Made by a program: the position numbers and the translations under genes. The notes below the pieces were generated by a model. It ran no database searches and had not been told where the DNA came from. It was given only the letters and a program-made list of their open reading frames with translations. A stretch of 64,000 nt of DNA from Halorubrum sodomense (GTDB lineage: Archaea; Halobacteriota; Halobacteria; Halobacteriales; Haloferacaceae). The stretch spans positions 221,973 through 285,972 of the forward strand of contig NZ_FOYN01000003.1 in NCBI RefSeq assembly GCF_900111935.1, written 5' to 3'. Below are positions 8,866 through 19,782 of the stretch, in pieces; the first letter of the stretch is position 1, and each line of letters starts with the position of its first letter.

Positions 8866-9282
8866 TCACTCGGGCACGGACTCCGTCGGCGGGGCCGCGT
8901 CGACGACGGCGAGCTCGACCCCGTCCCCGGACCGGTCGAAGGCGGCGACCGAGTCGGCGTCGTACGGCGGCACCGCGACGATCACCACGCCCGCGAGGTC
9001 GTCGGTGCGGGAAATCCCGAGGAAGCCGTCCGGATGCGAGACGAATCGCGCGCCGCCCTCGCCCGCCGGCGTGCCGAGGTCGACGCCGAACACGGAGCTG
9101 ACCGAGCCGCCCACGGACGGGAGCGTGAAGTGGGTCACCACCGGCGTCGCCGGGTCGAGCCCGAGGTCCGTCTCGAACTCGCCGGCCGGCGTCGACGAGA
9201 GCCGGACGTTCACCTCGTCGGGGTCCTCGCTCGCCGCGCGCTCGCGGAGCACCGTCAACAGGTCGCGGGTGACGTAGATCAC
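8866..9282 (-). CDS. Conserved hypothetical protein
   Basis: A 138-residue soluble protein with MIYVTRDLLTVLRERA at the start and glycine-rich central segments (THFTLPSVGGSVSSVFGVDL, GGARFVSHPDGFLGISRTDDLAGVVIVAVPPYD). The alternating strand pattern suggests a compact alpha/beta fold. I do not recognise a family. No catalytic motif stands out. It is probably a separate transcription unit; the next gene on this strand lies about 100 bases upstream of it. Confidence 0.6.
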   Translation of the reverse strand: MIYVTRDLLTVLRERAASEDPDEVNVRLSSTPAGEFETDLGLDPATPVVTHFTLPSVGGSVSSVFGVDLGTPAGEGGARFVSHPDGFLGISRTDDLAGVVIVAVPPYDADSVAAFDRSGDGVELAVVDAAPPTESVPE

Positions 9283-9383
9283 TGGTCGGCCGTCGGTACG
9301 GGACGCACTGGCAAAAGGTCACGCACGATGCGGTCGACGCGTCCGGCGCCGCTCTCCGGCCGCCCTCCGGCCGCTCTCCGCGC

Positions 9384-10085
9384 TCAGAACGGCAGCGCCG
9401 ACTTGAGGGTCTTCGCGTACAGGCCGGGGGCCTTCGACCGCGAGCCGGAGAGCGCGTCCTCGAGCGCGACGGCCGCGCGCTCGTGGACGCCGACGCCGTG
9501 GCCCACGAGGACGCGTTCGGGGTCGAGCCCGGAGAGGGGGGCCGTCGGCGGCGTGAGCCGGAGCATCGGGTGGACGCCGAGCCGCTCGCGGTCGCCGCGG
9601 AAGTACGACCCCGTGCCGAGCGACTCGGGGACGATCAGCGTCTCCCCGTCGAAGAGCCCGACCTCCTGCCACGGCGGCAGCGAGGAGTCGCGGATCCGGA
9701 TCGCCTCGAAGCCGGTGTCCGCGAGCCGCGAGCCGAACCGCTCGATTTCGACGTCCGGACCGAGCTCCTCTGCGACGCCCGTCATCCGCTCGGGGGCGTA
9801 CACGGGAGCGTCGTGGCGCGCGGCGAGTTCGCCGCTGTCGCGCACGTGGCGGTCAAGCCCGACCACGACGCCGGCCACGTCGCCGAGCTCGTCGAGGAGC
9901 TCGTCGACCCCGGGCGCGTCGACCGGGTCGACCACCCACACGTCGTCCGCGCCCGTCTCGTCGTTGTGGACCGCGAACGCGTGGCTCGCGCGCTCCATCG
10001 TCTCGTCGGGGTACGCGATCCAGCCGACGCCGCCGTCGTAGCGATCGATCTCGTGGAGGTCCGGCTCGCCGCCTTTCATTCCCAT
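9384..10085 (-). CDS. Metallo-beta-lactamase-like protein with degenerate metal site
   Basis: A 233-residue protein with the layout of small metallo-beta-lactamase-fold hydrolases: an early beta sandwich (DDVWVVDPVDAPGVDELLDEL), VVVGLDRHVRDSGELAARHDAPVY where active enzymes have HxHxDH, and a late ERVLVGHGVGVH strand. The first two histidines of HxHxDH are replaced, so zinc hydrolysis is doubtful. Such haloarchaeal paralogues have no assigned function that I know. MGMKGG leaves either of two close ATGs as start; the first is used here. Confidence 0.65.
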   Translation of the reverse strand: MGMKGGEPDLHEIDRYDGGVGWIAYPDETMERASHAFAVHNDETGADDVWVVDPVDAPGVDELLDELGDVAGVVVGLDRHVRDSGELAARHDAPVYAPERMTGVAEELGPDVEIERFGSRLADTGFEAIRIRDSSLPPWQEVGLFDGETLIVPESLGTGSYFRGDRERLGVHPMLRLTPPTAPLSGLDPERVLVGHGVGVHERAAVALEDALSGSRSKAPGLYAKTLKSALPF

Positions 10086-10169
10086 ACTACCCGTTCGGCC
10101 CGGACGCTTGTTAAGTCGTCTCCGGCGGAACGCCGATCCGGTGTTACCGGTGATCGCAGCGGGGGCGAC

Positions 10170-10385
10170 TCAGGCCTCCGGCCATTTGATCGAACAGCCC
10201 CGGGAGGGCCGGTCCGGAATTTCGACGTCCTCGCCCGCGAGGACGGCGTCGACCGCGTCGCGAATGTAGAACTCCGTCGGCTCGTCGTCTGGGTTGAGCG
10301 CGTCGTCGAGCCGGCCGTGATACTGGAGTCGCCACGTCCCGGCCTCACGGCCGAAGAGGAACGAGTCGGGGGTACACACTGCGTC
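10170..10385 (-). pseudogene. 3' fragment of a thioredoxin/redoxin-family gene, truncated by the transposon
   Basis: About 71 codons remain: AVCTPDSFLFGREAG, LQYHGRLDDALNPDDEP, IRDAVDAVLAGEDVEIPDRPSRGCSIKW. This is the C-terminal half of archaeal thioredoxin-family proteins of the redoxin type, including the closing GCSIKW. The part encoding the redox-active N-terminal half is missing, because the right end of the TnpB element joins directly upstream of the AVCTPD codons. The missing 5' half is not found beyond the other side of the element either, so the insertion came with a deletion or rearrangement. The fragment has no start of its own. Confidence 0.75.
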
Positions 10386-10436
10386 TTGACATCTTCCCAC
10401 GACTGAAGCCGTGGGATTCCTCCCGTGGGATATTGG

Positions 10437-10440
<4 letters not shown>
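10385..10440 (-). ncRNA. Right-end hairpin region, 3' scaffold of the predicted TnpB guide RNA
   Basis: CCCACG and CGTGGG enclose an eight-base loop at 10396-10415, with a second small inverted repeat TCCCGTGGGA at 10421-10430. In TnpB elements the guide RNA overlaps the 3' end of tnpB, ends at the right end, and its guide is the flanking DNA. Here the guide would be the bases just below 10385, inside the thioredoxin fragment. This hairpin (TCCCACGGCTTCAGTCGTGG on the minus strand) resembles the right ends I know from other haloarchaeal IS1341-type elements. Confidence 0.55.
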
Positions 10441-11780
<1,340 letters not shown>

Positions 11781-11785
11781 GACGA

Positions 11786-11815
11786 TGATTTATTATACTT
11801 TTAGTCTTAAAGTCT
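11786..11815. promoter_or_regulatory. Bidirectional AT-rich promoter between tnpB and the 43-residue ORF
   Basis: TTATTATACTTTTAG is centred about 26 bases before the ATG at 11823 (plus strand). CTTAAAG at about 11806-11812, read on the minus strand, is about 29 bases before the tnpB GTG. Only 42 bases separate the two start codons. Confidence 0.45.
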
Positions 11816-11822
11816 TTTTGTC

Positions 11823-11954
11823 ATGCGCCCGAACGTAGATATTTCACACACGCTTGGTGGCCGAATCAAAGACTACGCTGAAGCGAACAATCTGGGACTC
11901 TCGGAGGCATACACCGAAGTGCTAGAGGCAGGATTGGATGAATTGGAAAATTGA
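11823..11954 (+). CDS. 43-residue protein divergent from tnpB, ribbon-helix-helix-like
   Basis: The ORF encodes MRPNVDISHTLGGRIKDYA followed by EANNLGLSEAYTEVLEAGLDELEN. One short strand followed by two helices (GGRIKDYAEANN and LSEAYTEVLEAGLDEL) fits a ribbon-helix-helix DNA-binding subunit, as in small antitoxins and CopG regulators. Its divergent position 42 bases from tnpB suggests it may regulate the element. It is too short to be certain by eye; conservation of this ORF next to other haloarchaeal tnpB genes would settle it. The 225 bases after it (11955-12178) are AT-rich and hold no other supported gene. Confidence 0.55.
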   Translation: MRPNVDISHTLGGRIKDYAEANNLGLSEAYTEVLEAGLDELEN

Positions 11955-12178
11955 GTATCCAGTAGTGTCTTAGTGTTTATATATTAACAGTTATTGGATT
12001 TACTCACAGCTGAACTCACAAGTCCTATTATTACTGATATTTAGGGCCACAAACCTCGGTAGCCTCGTTGCTGAAGAACATGTTACGAGCCAGCAAAATC
12101 CGACTCATGCGGTCGCACCCGTCCTTAATCTCCACATACCGGCAAAGACTAAAGGCAAATACGCCGGTAGCTGCCGGT

Positions 12179-12484
12179 ATGTCGAGGCAGATGAACACCG
12201 TCGTCGCAGGTGACGAGTCGGGGATCCACGACGAGCCGCACATTCGGGACCGACGAATCACCGTGCGCCACGTCCACGCGCTGGTGGAAGAGCGCGGGCT
12301 CGACGCACAGACGGTTGCGGATCGGTTCGACCTCACTGCCGCGGAGGTCTACCACGCGCTGGCATACTATCACGATCACCCAGAAGAGATGCGGGATGTC
12401 GAGGAACGTAGTCAAGATCTCCACGACGCCGCAGCAAACGATCCGGACATCGTCACCGGTCCCGAGGATCTGTCGGACCCGTGA
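12179..12484 (+). CDS. DUF433 antitoxin-like protein without a visible toxin partner
   Basis: A 101-residue protein whose core ITVRHVHALVEERGLDAQTVADRFDLTAAEVYHALAYYHDHPEEM is a DUF433 domain, a winged helix-turn-helix found in antitoxins that pair with DUF5615 PIN-like toxins. The usual order is antitoxin then toxin with overlapping ends, as in the pair at 47963-48558. Here the downstream 60 bases hold no toxin start, so the gene appears orphaned. ATG 12179 is used; ATG 12191 is also possible. It lies next to the transposon-disturbed segment, which may explain loss of the partner. Confidence 0.75.
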   Translation: MSRQMNTVVAGDESGIHDEPHIRDRRITVRHVHALVEERGLDAQTVADRFDLTAAEVYHALAYYHDHPEEMRDVEERSQDLHDAAANDPDIVTGPEDLSDP

Positions 12485-12545
12485 CTTGGACACCTCGGTA
12501 TGACTGTTCTAAAGTCCTCCTTGCGTTCCCGTGACTGTACTCCAG

Positions 12546-13490
<945 letters not shown>

Positions 13491-13558
13491 CTGGTCTGGA
13501 GGAACAGAGCCGCGGTAATGAAGGGTCGGGTAACGCGTGGCCGCGTCGGTCGCGGGCG

Positions 13559-16500
13559 CTAGGCCGTGGCCGCGTCGGCCGCGGTCGCGGTCGTCGCCGT
13601 CGTCGCGGCGGGGTCGACGCCGGTCAGCGAGCCCGCGTCGGTCGAGTTCGTCGAGTCGCCGCCGTCGCTGCTACCGCCGCCGACGGGACACGCGGGGTCG
13701 CCGCTCGGACAGTCGACGATCCGCTCTTCGAGTTCGACCGTCGCGGCCGAATCGTCGACGCCGACGACCTGTGCCTCGGTGACCTCGACCTGCCCGAACC
13801 GCTCGGTGGTGTACAGGTCGTCGCCGGTCGTCTGTGCGGTGGTGATGTTGTACGGCCCGGTGGCGCGGACGCTCGTGTTCGTGTACCCGTTCTCCGGCCC
13901 GAACTCGTCGTAGCCCGTCGTCGAGTACGGGAGCGTGAACTCGAAGTTCCCGTTCTCGTCGGCGGTCGCGTACTGCGTGTACTCGAACGTCTGCCCGTCC
14001 GGCTTCCGGAGTTCGACGGTCGCTTTGACCTCCTGGCCGGGCGCCGCGCCCGACCCGTCGACGGTCGCGCCCGGCACGCGTTCGAACGTCTTGACGAAGT
14101 CGTCGGTGAACGCCCCGAACAGCGACTCGCCGAACGTCGCCCGGAGGTCGACGCCGAACCGCTGGGCGAGGATCTGTGCCTGCTGCGCGTACGGCGACCG
14201 CCCCGGAGCCCGCGTGGCGTGAACTAACCGGTAGTGCTCGAGCGCGTCGAGCCGCTCGGACGGAACGCCCATCACGCCGCCGACCTGCGCCGATCCGTCC
14301 GCCTCCACGTACGACCGCGCCGCGGAGAGGTTATCGAACCGACGGACCACCTGCCCCTCGCTCGGGAGGACCTTGATCTGGACCCGCTCGCCAGACGTCG
14401 TCTGCGCGGTCTGCGACTCCCAGTCCAGCACGACCGGCCGCGGCTCGACCGCGCTCCCGTAGTGTTGGTAGAGCCGGATCATCTGGCTCTCGTGGTAGCG
14501 CTGGGTCCGCGTCTGGAGTGCGGGGCGAAGGCCGCCCTGCTGGCCGTTCTGTCCCTGAACGCGCTGGTAGAGCAGCTCGTTGAAGTCGCGCACCGTCTCG
14601 TTGCCGCTGTAGAAGGTGACCGGCGCGTTGAACTTGGAGTTCGGCGAGGCCATCTGCCAGTCGACCATCACGTAGCGGGTCCGGTTGCCCTCGGTGCTCT
14701 GGCTCGCGAGCACCTCGGCCGCTTCCGCCTCGCTCGGTGCGAGGAGGTAGTCCGCCGCCGCGCCCGCGTTCTGCTGGAACGGGTTCGCGTTCGGGATGCG
14801 CTCGGCGCGCGTGGTGATCCAGTGGCCGTAGTCCCACCATGACATGACGCCATAGGCGCCCTCCGGATACTCGAAGTCGCCGTCGGCCGGTCGCTCGTAG
14901 GTACCGTACAGCTCCATCGGGTTGTCCGCGCCCTCGAGCTCGCCCGGTTCCGGGGTGTTGTCGTTCATCCACTGGAGGCTCTCGTCCCACTGGACGACGC
15001 TGCCCGGCTGGCTGGAGTTGCCCGCCTGCCAGACCGGGGTCGCGACGCCGACGAGCGGGACGAGGAGGACGGCGAGCACCGCGACCACCGTCAGCACCTG
15101 CCAGCCCTCGATGTCGCGGACCGCGTCGAGCGAGGTGAGATCCAGGGCGTCGAGCGCGACCTGGAGGAAGTACGCCGTTCCGACCGCGACGACGACGGCG
15201 AGGTAGTAGTTGAAGCGGACCTGCGTGAACGCCGCGCTACCGATGAACGCCGCCCACACGACGAAGTACAGCTCTTGGCTGTCGTACTCGACGAGCAGCG
15301 TCGCGCCGACGAGGAAGGCGGCGGCGATGAGCAGGCCGATCACCTGCCAGTCGACGCCGACGACGCCGCCGATAGCGTTGTACGCTTGCGGGACCGCGTA
15401 GACGGAGCCGACGACCGCGAGCGCGGCCGGAACGTAGAGGGTGTGGTTGGCGTCGTCGGAGCGGTAGAGGGGACGTGCGAGGATGTAAAGGACCGCGGCG
15501 AGCGCGAGGAAGAAGGCGAACCCGTACTGCGAGAGGACGAAGTTGGAGAACGAGGCGCCTTGGAGGGGGGGTTGCGCCTCGCCGATGGTGCGGGCGCCGG
15601 CGCTCGCGGAGAAGGCGACGGTGTTGAGCAGGCTGTTGACGATCGTCGACCACAGCGACGGGAGCGCGAGCCAGACGACGCCCACCGACGCGAAGATGAG
15701 CCCGCCGACGGCCGCCGGGTAGGTGTCCGTGCCGAGGTCTCGCGCCTCCCACTGCCGGGCGAGCCACGCGAGGAAGACGGCGCCGAGCGCGACGCCGAGC
15801 GGCGCGACGATCTGAAGGAAGGAGTACTCGCTCACGGCGAACCGGAAGGTGTCGAGCGGGATCACCTGCATCAGGCCTGCGACGCTCATCGTGATCGCGC
15901 CGGCGAACGCGACCGGCTCGGGACTCTTCCCGTGGTAGGTGTCGCTCGTGAGCGTGATCGCGAGGAAGATGCCGGTAAAGCCGACCATCAGGGCACCGGG
16001 CTGCCACGTCCACATGTAAAGTCCGAGTGCGACGCCCGCTGCGGCGGCGTACGCGACGGGGCGGCGAAGCGCGTCCCAGTCGCGGTCGACGACGAGCTCC
16101 CACACCGGCTTCTCGCGTTCCGCCACGCCGAGCGCGACGAGGAACGCGAGGACGGCGGTACTCTGGAAGAACACCTCGGCCGCGCTGTGATCGGGAAAGC
16201 CGACGAGCGAGTAGCGGAGGAAGGTCCCCGAGAACAGCGCGAGAGTCGCCGCACCGGCGAGCGCGGGAAGTCGGTCGGTGAACCGCCGCGCGATGAAGTA
16301 CGTCGGAATCGCGACGAGCGCGCCGGTGATCGGCGCCATCACGAGCAGGACTTCTTCCGTACTCCCCATGATCGGGCGGGCGATCCAGACCCCGACGGCC
16401 ATGATGTAATCCCAGAGGGTGCCGAACTGGCCGGCGTTCGTTCCGAACGGGAAGCCGGTCCAGACGTCGTACGGGAGGGTGTTCGGCCAGTTTTTGAGGA

Positions 16501-16705
16501 GGTAGCTCGTCGTGCGGAAGTGATACCACGCGTCGTTGCCGCGGAAGTACACCTCGCCGTTCACGATGAAGTTCCCGTACGAGCGCAGCCGCGTCCACAG
16601 CATGAACGCGAACACCCCGAGGAGGACGGGAACGTGGTACCACCGCGCGAGGAGATCGGACGGGGACGAGTCCGATTCGTCCGGCGGATCGTTCGAATCG
16701 CTCAT
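13559..16705 (-). CDS. aglB: AglB oligosaccharyltransferase (STT3 family)
   Basis: A 1048-residue membrane enzyme that transfers the lipid-linked glycan to Asn in N-X-S/T sequons on the outer face. The N-terminal half has about 13 membrane segments, starting near residue 25 (YHVPVLLGVFAFMLWTRL). The first external loop has the GNDAWYH motif that supplies an acidic metal ligand. The soluble domain carries the STT3 signature SWWDYGHW at about residue 622. The C-terminus (GGSSDGGDSTNSTDAGSLTG) is a Ser/Thr/Asp-rich tail. A TATA-like CTTATGCG lies upstream on the minus strand. AglG is divergent from it and DUF368 follows it, an arrangement consistent with a dedicated N-glycosylation locus. Confidence 0.95.
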   Translation of the reverse strand: MSDSNDPPDESDSSPSDLLARWYHVPVLLGVFAFMLWTRLRSYGNFIVNGEVYFRGNDAWYHFRTTSYLLKNWPNTLPYDVWTGFPFGTNAGQFGTLWDYIMAVGVWIARPIMGSTEEVLLVMAPITGALVAIPTYFIARRFTDRLPALAGAATLALFSGTFLRYSLVGFPDHSAAEVFFQSTAVLAFLVALGVAEREKPVWELVVDRDWDALRRPVAYAAAAGVALGLYMWTWQPGALMVGFTGIFLAITLTSDTYHGKSPEPVAFAGAITMSVAGLMQVIPLDTFRFAVSEYSFLQIVAPLGVALGAVFLAWLARQWEARDLGTDTYPAAVGGLIFASVGVVWLALPSLWSTIVNSLLNTVAFSASAGARTIGEAQPPLQGASFSNFVLSQYGFAFFLALAAVLYILARPLYRSDDANHTLYVPAALAVVGSVYAVPQAYNAIGGVVGVDWQVIGLLIAAAFLVGATLLVEYDSQELYFVVWAAFIGSAAFTQVRFNYYLAVVVAVGTAYFLQVALDALDLTSLDAVRDIEGWQVLTVVAVLAVLLVPLVGVATPVWQAGNSSQPGSVVQWDESLQWMNDNTPEPGELEGADNPMELYGTYERPADGDFEYPEGAYGVMSWWDYGHWITTRAERIPNANPFQQNAGAAADYLLAPSEAEAAEVLASQSTEGNRTRYVMVDWQMASPNSKFNAPVTFYSGNETVRDFNELLYQRVQGQNGQQGGLRPALQTRTQRYHESQMIRLYQHYGSAVEPRPVVLDWESQTAQTTSGERVQIKVLPSEGQVVRRFDNLSAARSYVEADGSAQVGGVMGVPSERLDALEHYRLVHATRAPGRSPYAQQAQILAQRFGVDLRATFGESLFGAFTDDFVKTFERVPGATVDGSGAAPGQEVKATVELRKPDGQTFEYTQYATADENGNFEFTLPYSTTGYDEFGPENGYTNTSVRATGPYNITTAQTTGDDLYTTERFGQVEVTEAQVVGVDDSAATVELEERIVDCPSGDPACPVGGGSSDGGDSTNSTDAGSLTGVDPAATTATTATAADAATA

Positions 16706-16848
16706 TACCGCAAGGGACTGTCAAAACGCGCATAAGGCTTGTCATATACCCGCGGCCGTCCCGCGTGTGGAGGTATTCGACTGTGAATCAGTCACAGCGT
16801 TGAGACCGAGGCGGAAACCCTAAGCGCACGGGTCGAAAGCGTCTCGGT

Positions 16849-17772
16849 GTGAAGGTCTCGGTCGTCGTCTGTACGTACACGCTGGACATGTACGAACACT
16901 TCCAGGAGGCAGCCGACAGCGTCCTTGCGCAGACGTACGACGACGTCGAACTTGTTGTTGTCGTCGACGGGACGCCTGAGGTGTACGAGCGCGTCGTTGA
17001 GGACTACGGCGACCGTGGGGACACGGTGATCGCGTGTAACGACGAGAACGTGGGACTGCTGGCCAGCCGGAACCGCGGCGCGGAGCTGGCCTCCGGCGAT
17101 GTGGTGGCGTTCATTGACGACGACGCGGTAGCAGACGAGACGTGGGCCGAGCGGTTGGTCCGTGCCTACGAGGAGGAGGACGCGATTGCGGCCGGCGGGA
17201 AGATGACACCCGAGTGGATCGCTGGGAAGCCCTCGTTTCTCCCCGAGGAGTTTTACTGGCTGGTCGGCGTAACTCATCGCGGATTCGCGCACGGCCCGGG
17301 TGAGGTGCGGAACACCTTCGGCTCGAACATCTCGTTTCGAGCGGACGTGTTCGAGGAGTTGGGTGGGTTCGACATCGACATCGGCGGACGGAAGGGCGAC
17401 AAAAATCTCCAGGGCGGGGAGACGGAGCTGTGTGCCCGGATGCGGGAAGAGTACGGGCAAGGGGTGTGGTACGATCCAGAGGCCGAGGTGGCTCACAAGG
17501 TGTTCGAGTACCGGACCGAGTTCCGGTGGCTGGTCGATCGGGCGTTCTGGCAGGGATACTCGAAGCGAGCAATGGAGTCGTTCGTTGAAAATGAGGGTAA
17601 AGAGGAAAGCGGGTTCCTCTGGATGCTTTTGCTGGAATCTGCTCCAAAACGTCTCAACAGAGCGGTTAGGTCATTCCAAGTGAATTACTTGTTACAATTT
17701 TTCGTGTTGTGTATATTGACTATATCTGTGGGGACAGGGTACGTCTTCGCAATGTTTCGCTATCAGTCGTAA
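16849..17772 (+). CDS. aglG: GT2 glycosyltransferase, AglG-like (dolichyl-P-glucose glucuronosyltransferase)
   Basis: A 307-residue GT-A glycosyltransferase: VSVVVCTYTLDMYEHFQEAADSVLAQTYDDVELVVVVDGT at the N-terminus, the DxD-type FIDDDAVAD near residue 90, and NTFGSNISFRADVFEELGGFD. A C-terminal hydrophobic helix (LLQFFVLCILTISVGTGYVFAMF) anchors it in the membrane. Haloferax AglG adds the second sugar, a glucuronate, of the S-layer N-glycan; the same role is inferred here, supported by aglB next door and aglM downstream. The start is GTG with a TATA-like CCCTAAGCG upstream. The last third of the gene turns AT-rich, marking the edge of the island that follows. Confidence 0.85.
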   Translation: MKVSVVVCTYTLDMYEHFQEAADSVLAQTYDDVELVVVVDGTPEVYERVVEDYGDRGDTVIACNDENVGLLASRNRGAELASGDVVAFIDDDAVADETWAERLVRAYEEEDAIAAGGKMTPEWIAGKPSFLPEEFYWLVGVTHRGFAHGPGEVRNTFGSNISFRADVFEELGGFDIDIGGRKGDKNLQGGETELCARMREEYGQGVWYDPEAEVAHKVFEYRTEFRWLVDRAFWQGYSKRAMESFVENEGKEESGFLWMLLLESAPKRLNRAVRSFQVNYLLQFFVLCILTISVGTGYVFAMFRYQS

Positions 17773-17884
17773 TTGACAGTTAACAAACCAACCAATTTTA
17801 CTGATGTTATAGTTTAATAGTTGATATTTACTGAATCGATACTCTGTAGTACTTCAGGTTAATCTGGTGCCGGCCCCGGAATTA

Positions 17885-19699
17885 CTAGCGTGATTTGGAT
17901 ACTAGCGTTTCCACAAGTCTGGCAACACGATTAGCTGCGCCGCCATCCTCGTTTAATGCGTATTCTCTCCCAAATCCGGGTTGTTTCTCAACATAACGTC
18001 TTATACAATTTGGATCGTTTTTCATCTTCTCAATACACTGACGAGCCTCAATTTGATTCGTGACTTCAGTGAAACCATTCTCTTCTGAAAACTCGTTGAT
18101 TGGGGGCTTTTCAGAGGAGATGTCGAGAATAATAACCGGACGGCTCAGTAAACTTGCCTCAAGTACTACTGTAGACCGGAGTGCCAGAAGCACATCCGAC
18201 GCAAACAGCAAATCGTGGATATCGTCGCTTTCGGAAACATGAACGTTCGACATGTCTGTAGCGGCTTCCTTGTGGAGTTCAGTGTCTTCTCTCGGATGCG
18301 GTCGAAGAATAAGCTCTACATCTGGCAGCTCATTAACCGCATCCATAGCCGTTTGGATGAGATCCGAACGTATCGTATCATCGAAAGGTTGTGAAGCGAG
18401 TAACACAGTAAACGCTTGACGATCAACAGGGATAGAAAGTCGCTCACGCACCTGTGATCGATCCTTTGCGGAATAACGGGCTAGGTGATCGAACTGTGGC
18501 GCACCGGTGACCTCAGTTCTTTCGGGTTCCACCCCCTTCGCTTGCATAACCTTTTGCCACCGTTCACCCCAAACCGCAATTTGGTCGGAAACAGGAACGT
18601 ACCTCCGAGATGGAAGATCGACACCATGTTGGATTAATAGTGATGGAATTCCCTCATCCGCCGCAACCGTTGCTACTGCTCGTGTTGGTAGCGGACCATC
18701 ATTTTTCAGCAAAACCATTGCTGGTTGCTCTGTTCTGAACATATTTTGCATCATATGGACATACCGGACAACCCTTGGATATTGAAGAGTACTATACAAC
18801 CACCCGCGGGATTGAAGCGCAGGTGTGAGGTCGACCTCACAAAGTTTGTGCTCTCTCTGATTAGAGAATGGCTGATCAGAGTTGGGGGCTTTCGCTAATT
18901 GTGTCAATGTATTTATCTCATTTTTATACGACGCGAACGAGGCATACTGCTCAAGCGAAACAACTGGAACATCTGAATTTGACAAAACTGTTGAAATCTT
19001 TTTTCCGGTGTTCAAAAACCCATGTGAATGTGTGACTACGGTGAGATCTACACAATCGTCAAGTGCTTCGACAACAGGCCCAACAACATTAATATTATTT
19101 TTTGTGAATATAAATAAAACAACATCCGAGTCATGCGGGATCTCGTCACCTCGTGTTCGTGAAATTATTTCGGACCCCCAGTCAAGTGGTCGCAGAATAC
19201 CTGGACCTACTAATCTGAAGAGTTTATTTTTGATGTGGCGCTTCGTGATCTGTTTTGTATAAACATCGAGCTGTATGTTCTCCGTAGTAGCTACTGCTTC
19301 TGGGATTCCAGGGATGATCTGTCCGGACCCAAGCGGCAACCAGTGATACACGGGTTCCGGGTCGGTGAATACCTCAACCTCTGATGGCTGCTCTGCTCGG
19401 AGAATGTTCTTGATTGTTTTGGTTTGCCTGAGAAGTTCGTGCCCAAATAGATCAATAAACGTATTTTGAACAAGCGGACCGATGTCAATCCCAGCGTAAA
19501 AAAACTGGCCTGTAAGCCAGCCTCGAAGCGTATCAAAATCTTCGTCTGTCGCAATTTCATCGGACTGATAGTCCGAATCCATTACTACGTCCTTTGTATC
19601 AACGTTGTTGTACGCTTCCTCGTTAAACGTGACAACCTGTGACGCCTCTTTCAACCGCGTCAGTGGAATATCGGGATGATCAGCTAAAATGAGTTTCAT
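17885..19699 (-). CDS. GT-B fold glycosyltransferase, candidate nonulosonate transferase
   Basis: A 604-residue protein. The C-terminal half shows a GT-B pattern of the CDP-glycerol transferase / UDP-GlcNAc 2-epimerase / polysialyltransferase-like group: PSLLIQHGVDLPSRRYVPVSDQIAVWGERW, VTGAPQFDHL, ELILRPHPRED, and LLFASDVLLALRSTVVLEASLLSRPVIIL. The N-terminal half is poorly conserved and may bind the acceptor. It is divergent from the nonulosonic acid genes, so it is the best local candidate to transfer the CMP-activated sugar. Codon use is AT-rich, unlike the flanks. No membrane segment is obvious. Substrate is unproven; a role in another glycan branch is possible. Confidence 0.6.
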   Translation of the reverse strand: MKLILADHPDIPLTRLKEASQVVTFNEEAYNNVDTKDVVMDSDYQSDEIATDEDFDTLRGWLTGQFFYAGIDIGPLVQNTFIDLFGHELLRQTKTIKNILRAEQPSEVEVFTDPEPVYHWLPLGSGQIIPGIPEAVATTENIQLDVYTKQITKRHIKNKLFRLVGPGILRPLDWGSEIISRTRGDEIPHDSDVVLFIFTKNNINVVGPVVEALDDCVDLTVVTHSHGFLNTGKKISTVLSNSDVPVVSLEQYASFASYKNEINTLTQLAKAPNSDQPFSNQREHKLCEVDLTPALQSRGWLYSTLQYPRVVRYVHMMQNMFRTEQPAMVLLKNDGPLPTRAVATVAADEGIPSLLIQHGVDLPSRRYVPVSDQIAVWGERWQKVMQAKGVEPERTEVTGAPQFDHLARYSAKDRSQVRERLSIPVDRQAFTVLLASQPFDDTIRSDLIQTAMDAVNELPDVELILRPHPREDTELHKEAATDMSNVHVSESDDIHDLLFASDVLLALRSTVVLEASLLSRPVIILDISSEKPPINEFSEENGFTEVTNQIEARQCIEKMKNDPNCIRRYVEKQPGFGREYALNEDGGAANRVARLVETLVSKSR

Positions 19700-19782
19700 T
19701 CTGAGAGAACACTAGTGTCGTACCGAGCTGATGTGTACAGAGGTTCGAAGCGTATTTAGGGATGACGGTGCTGTCCAGCGGT

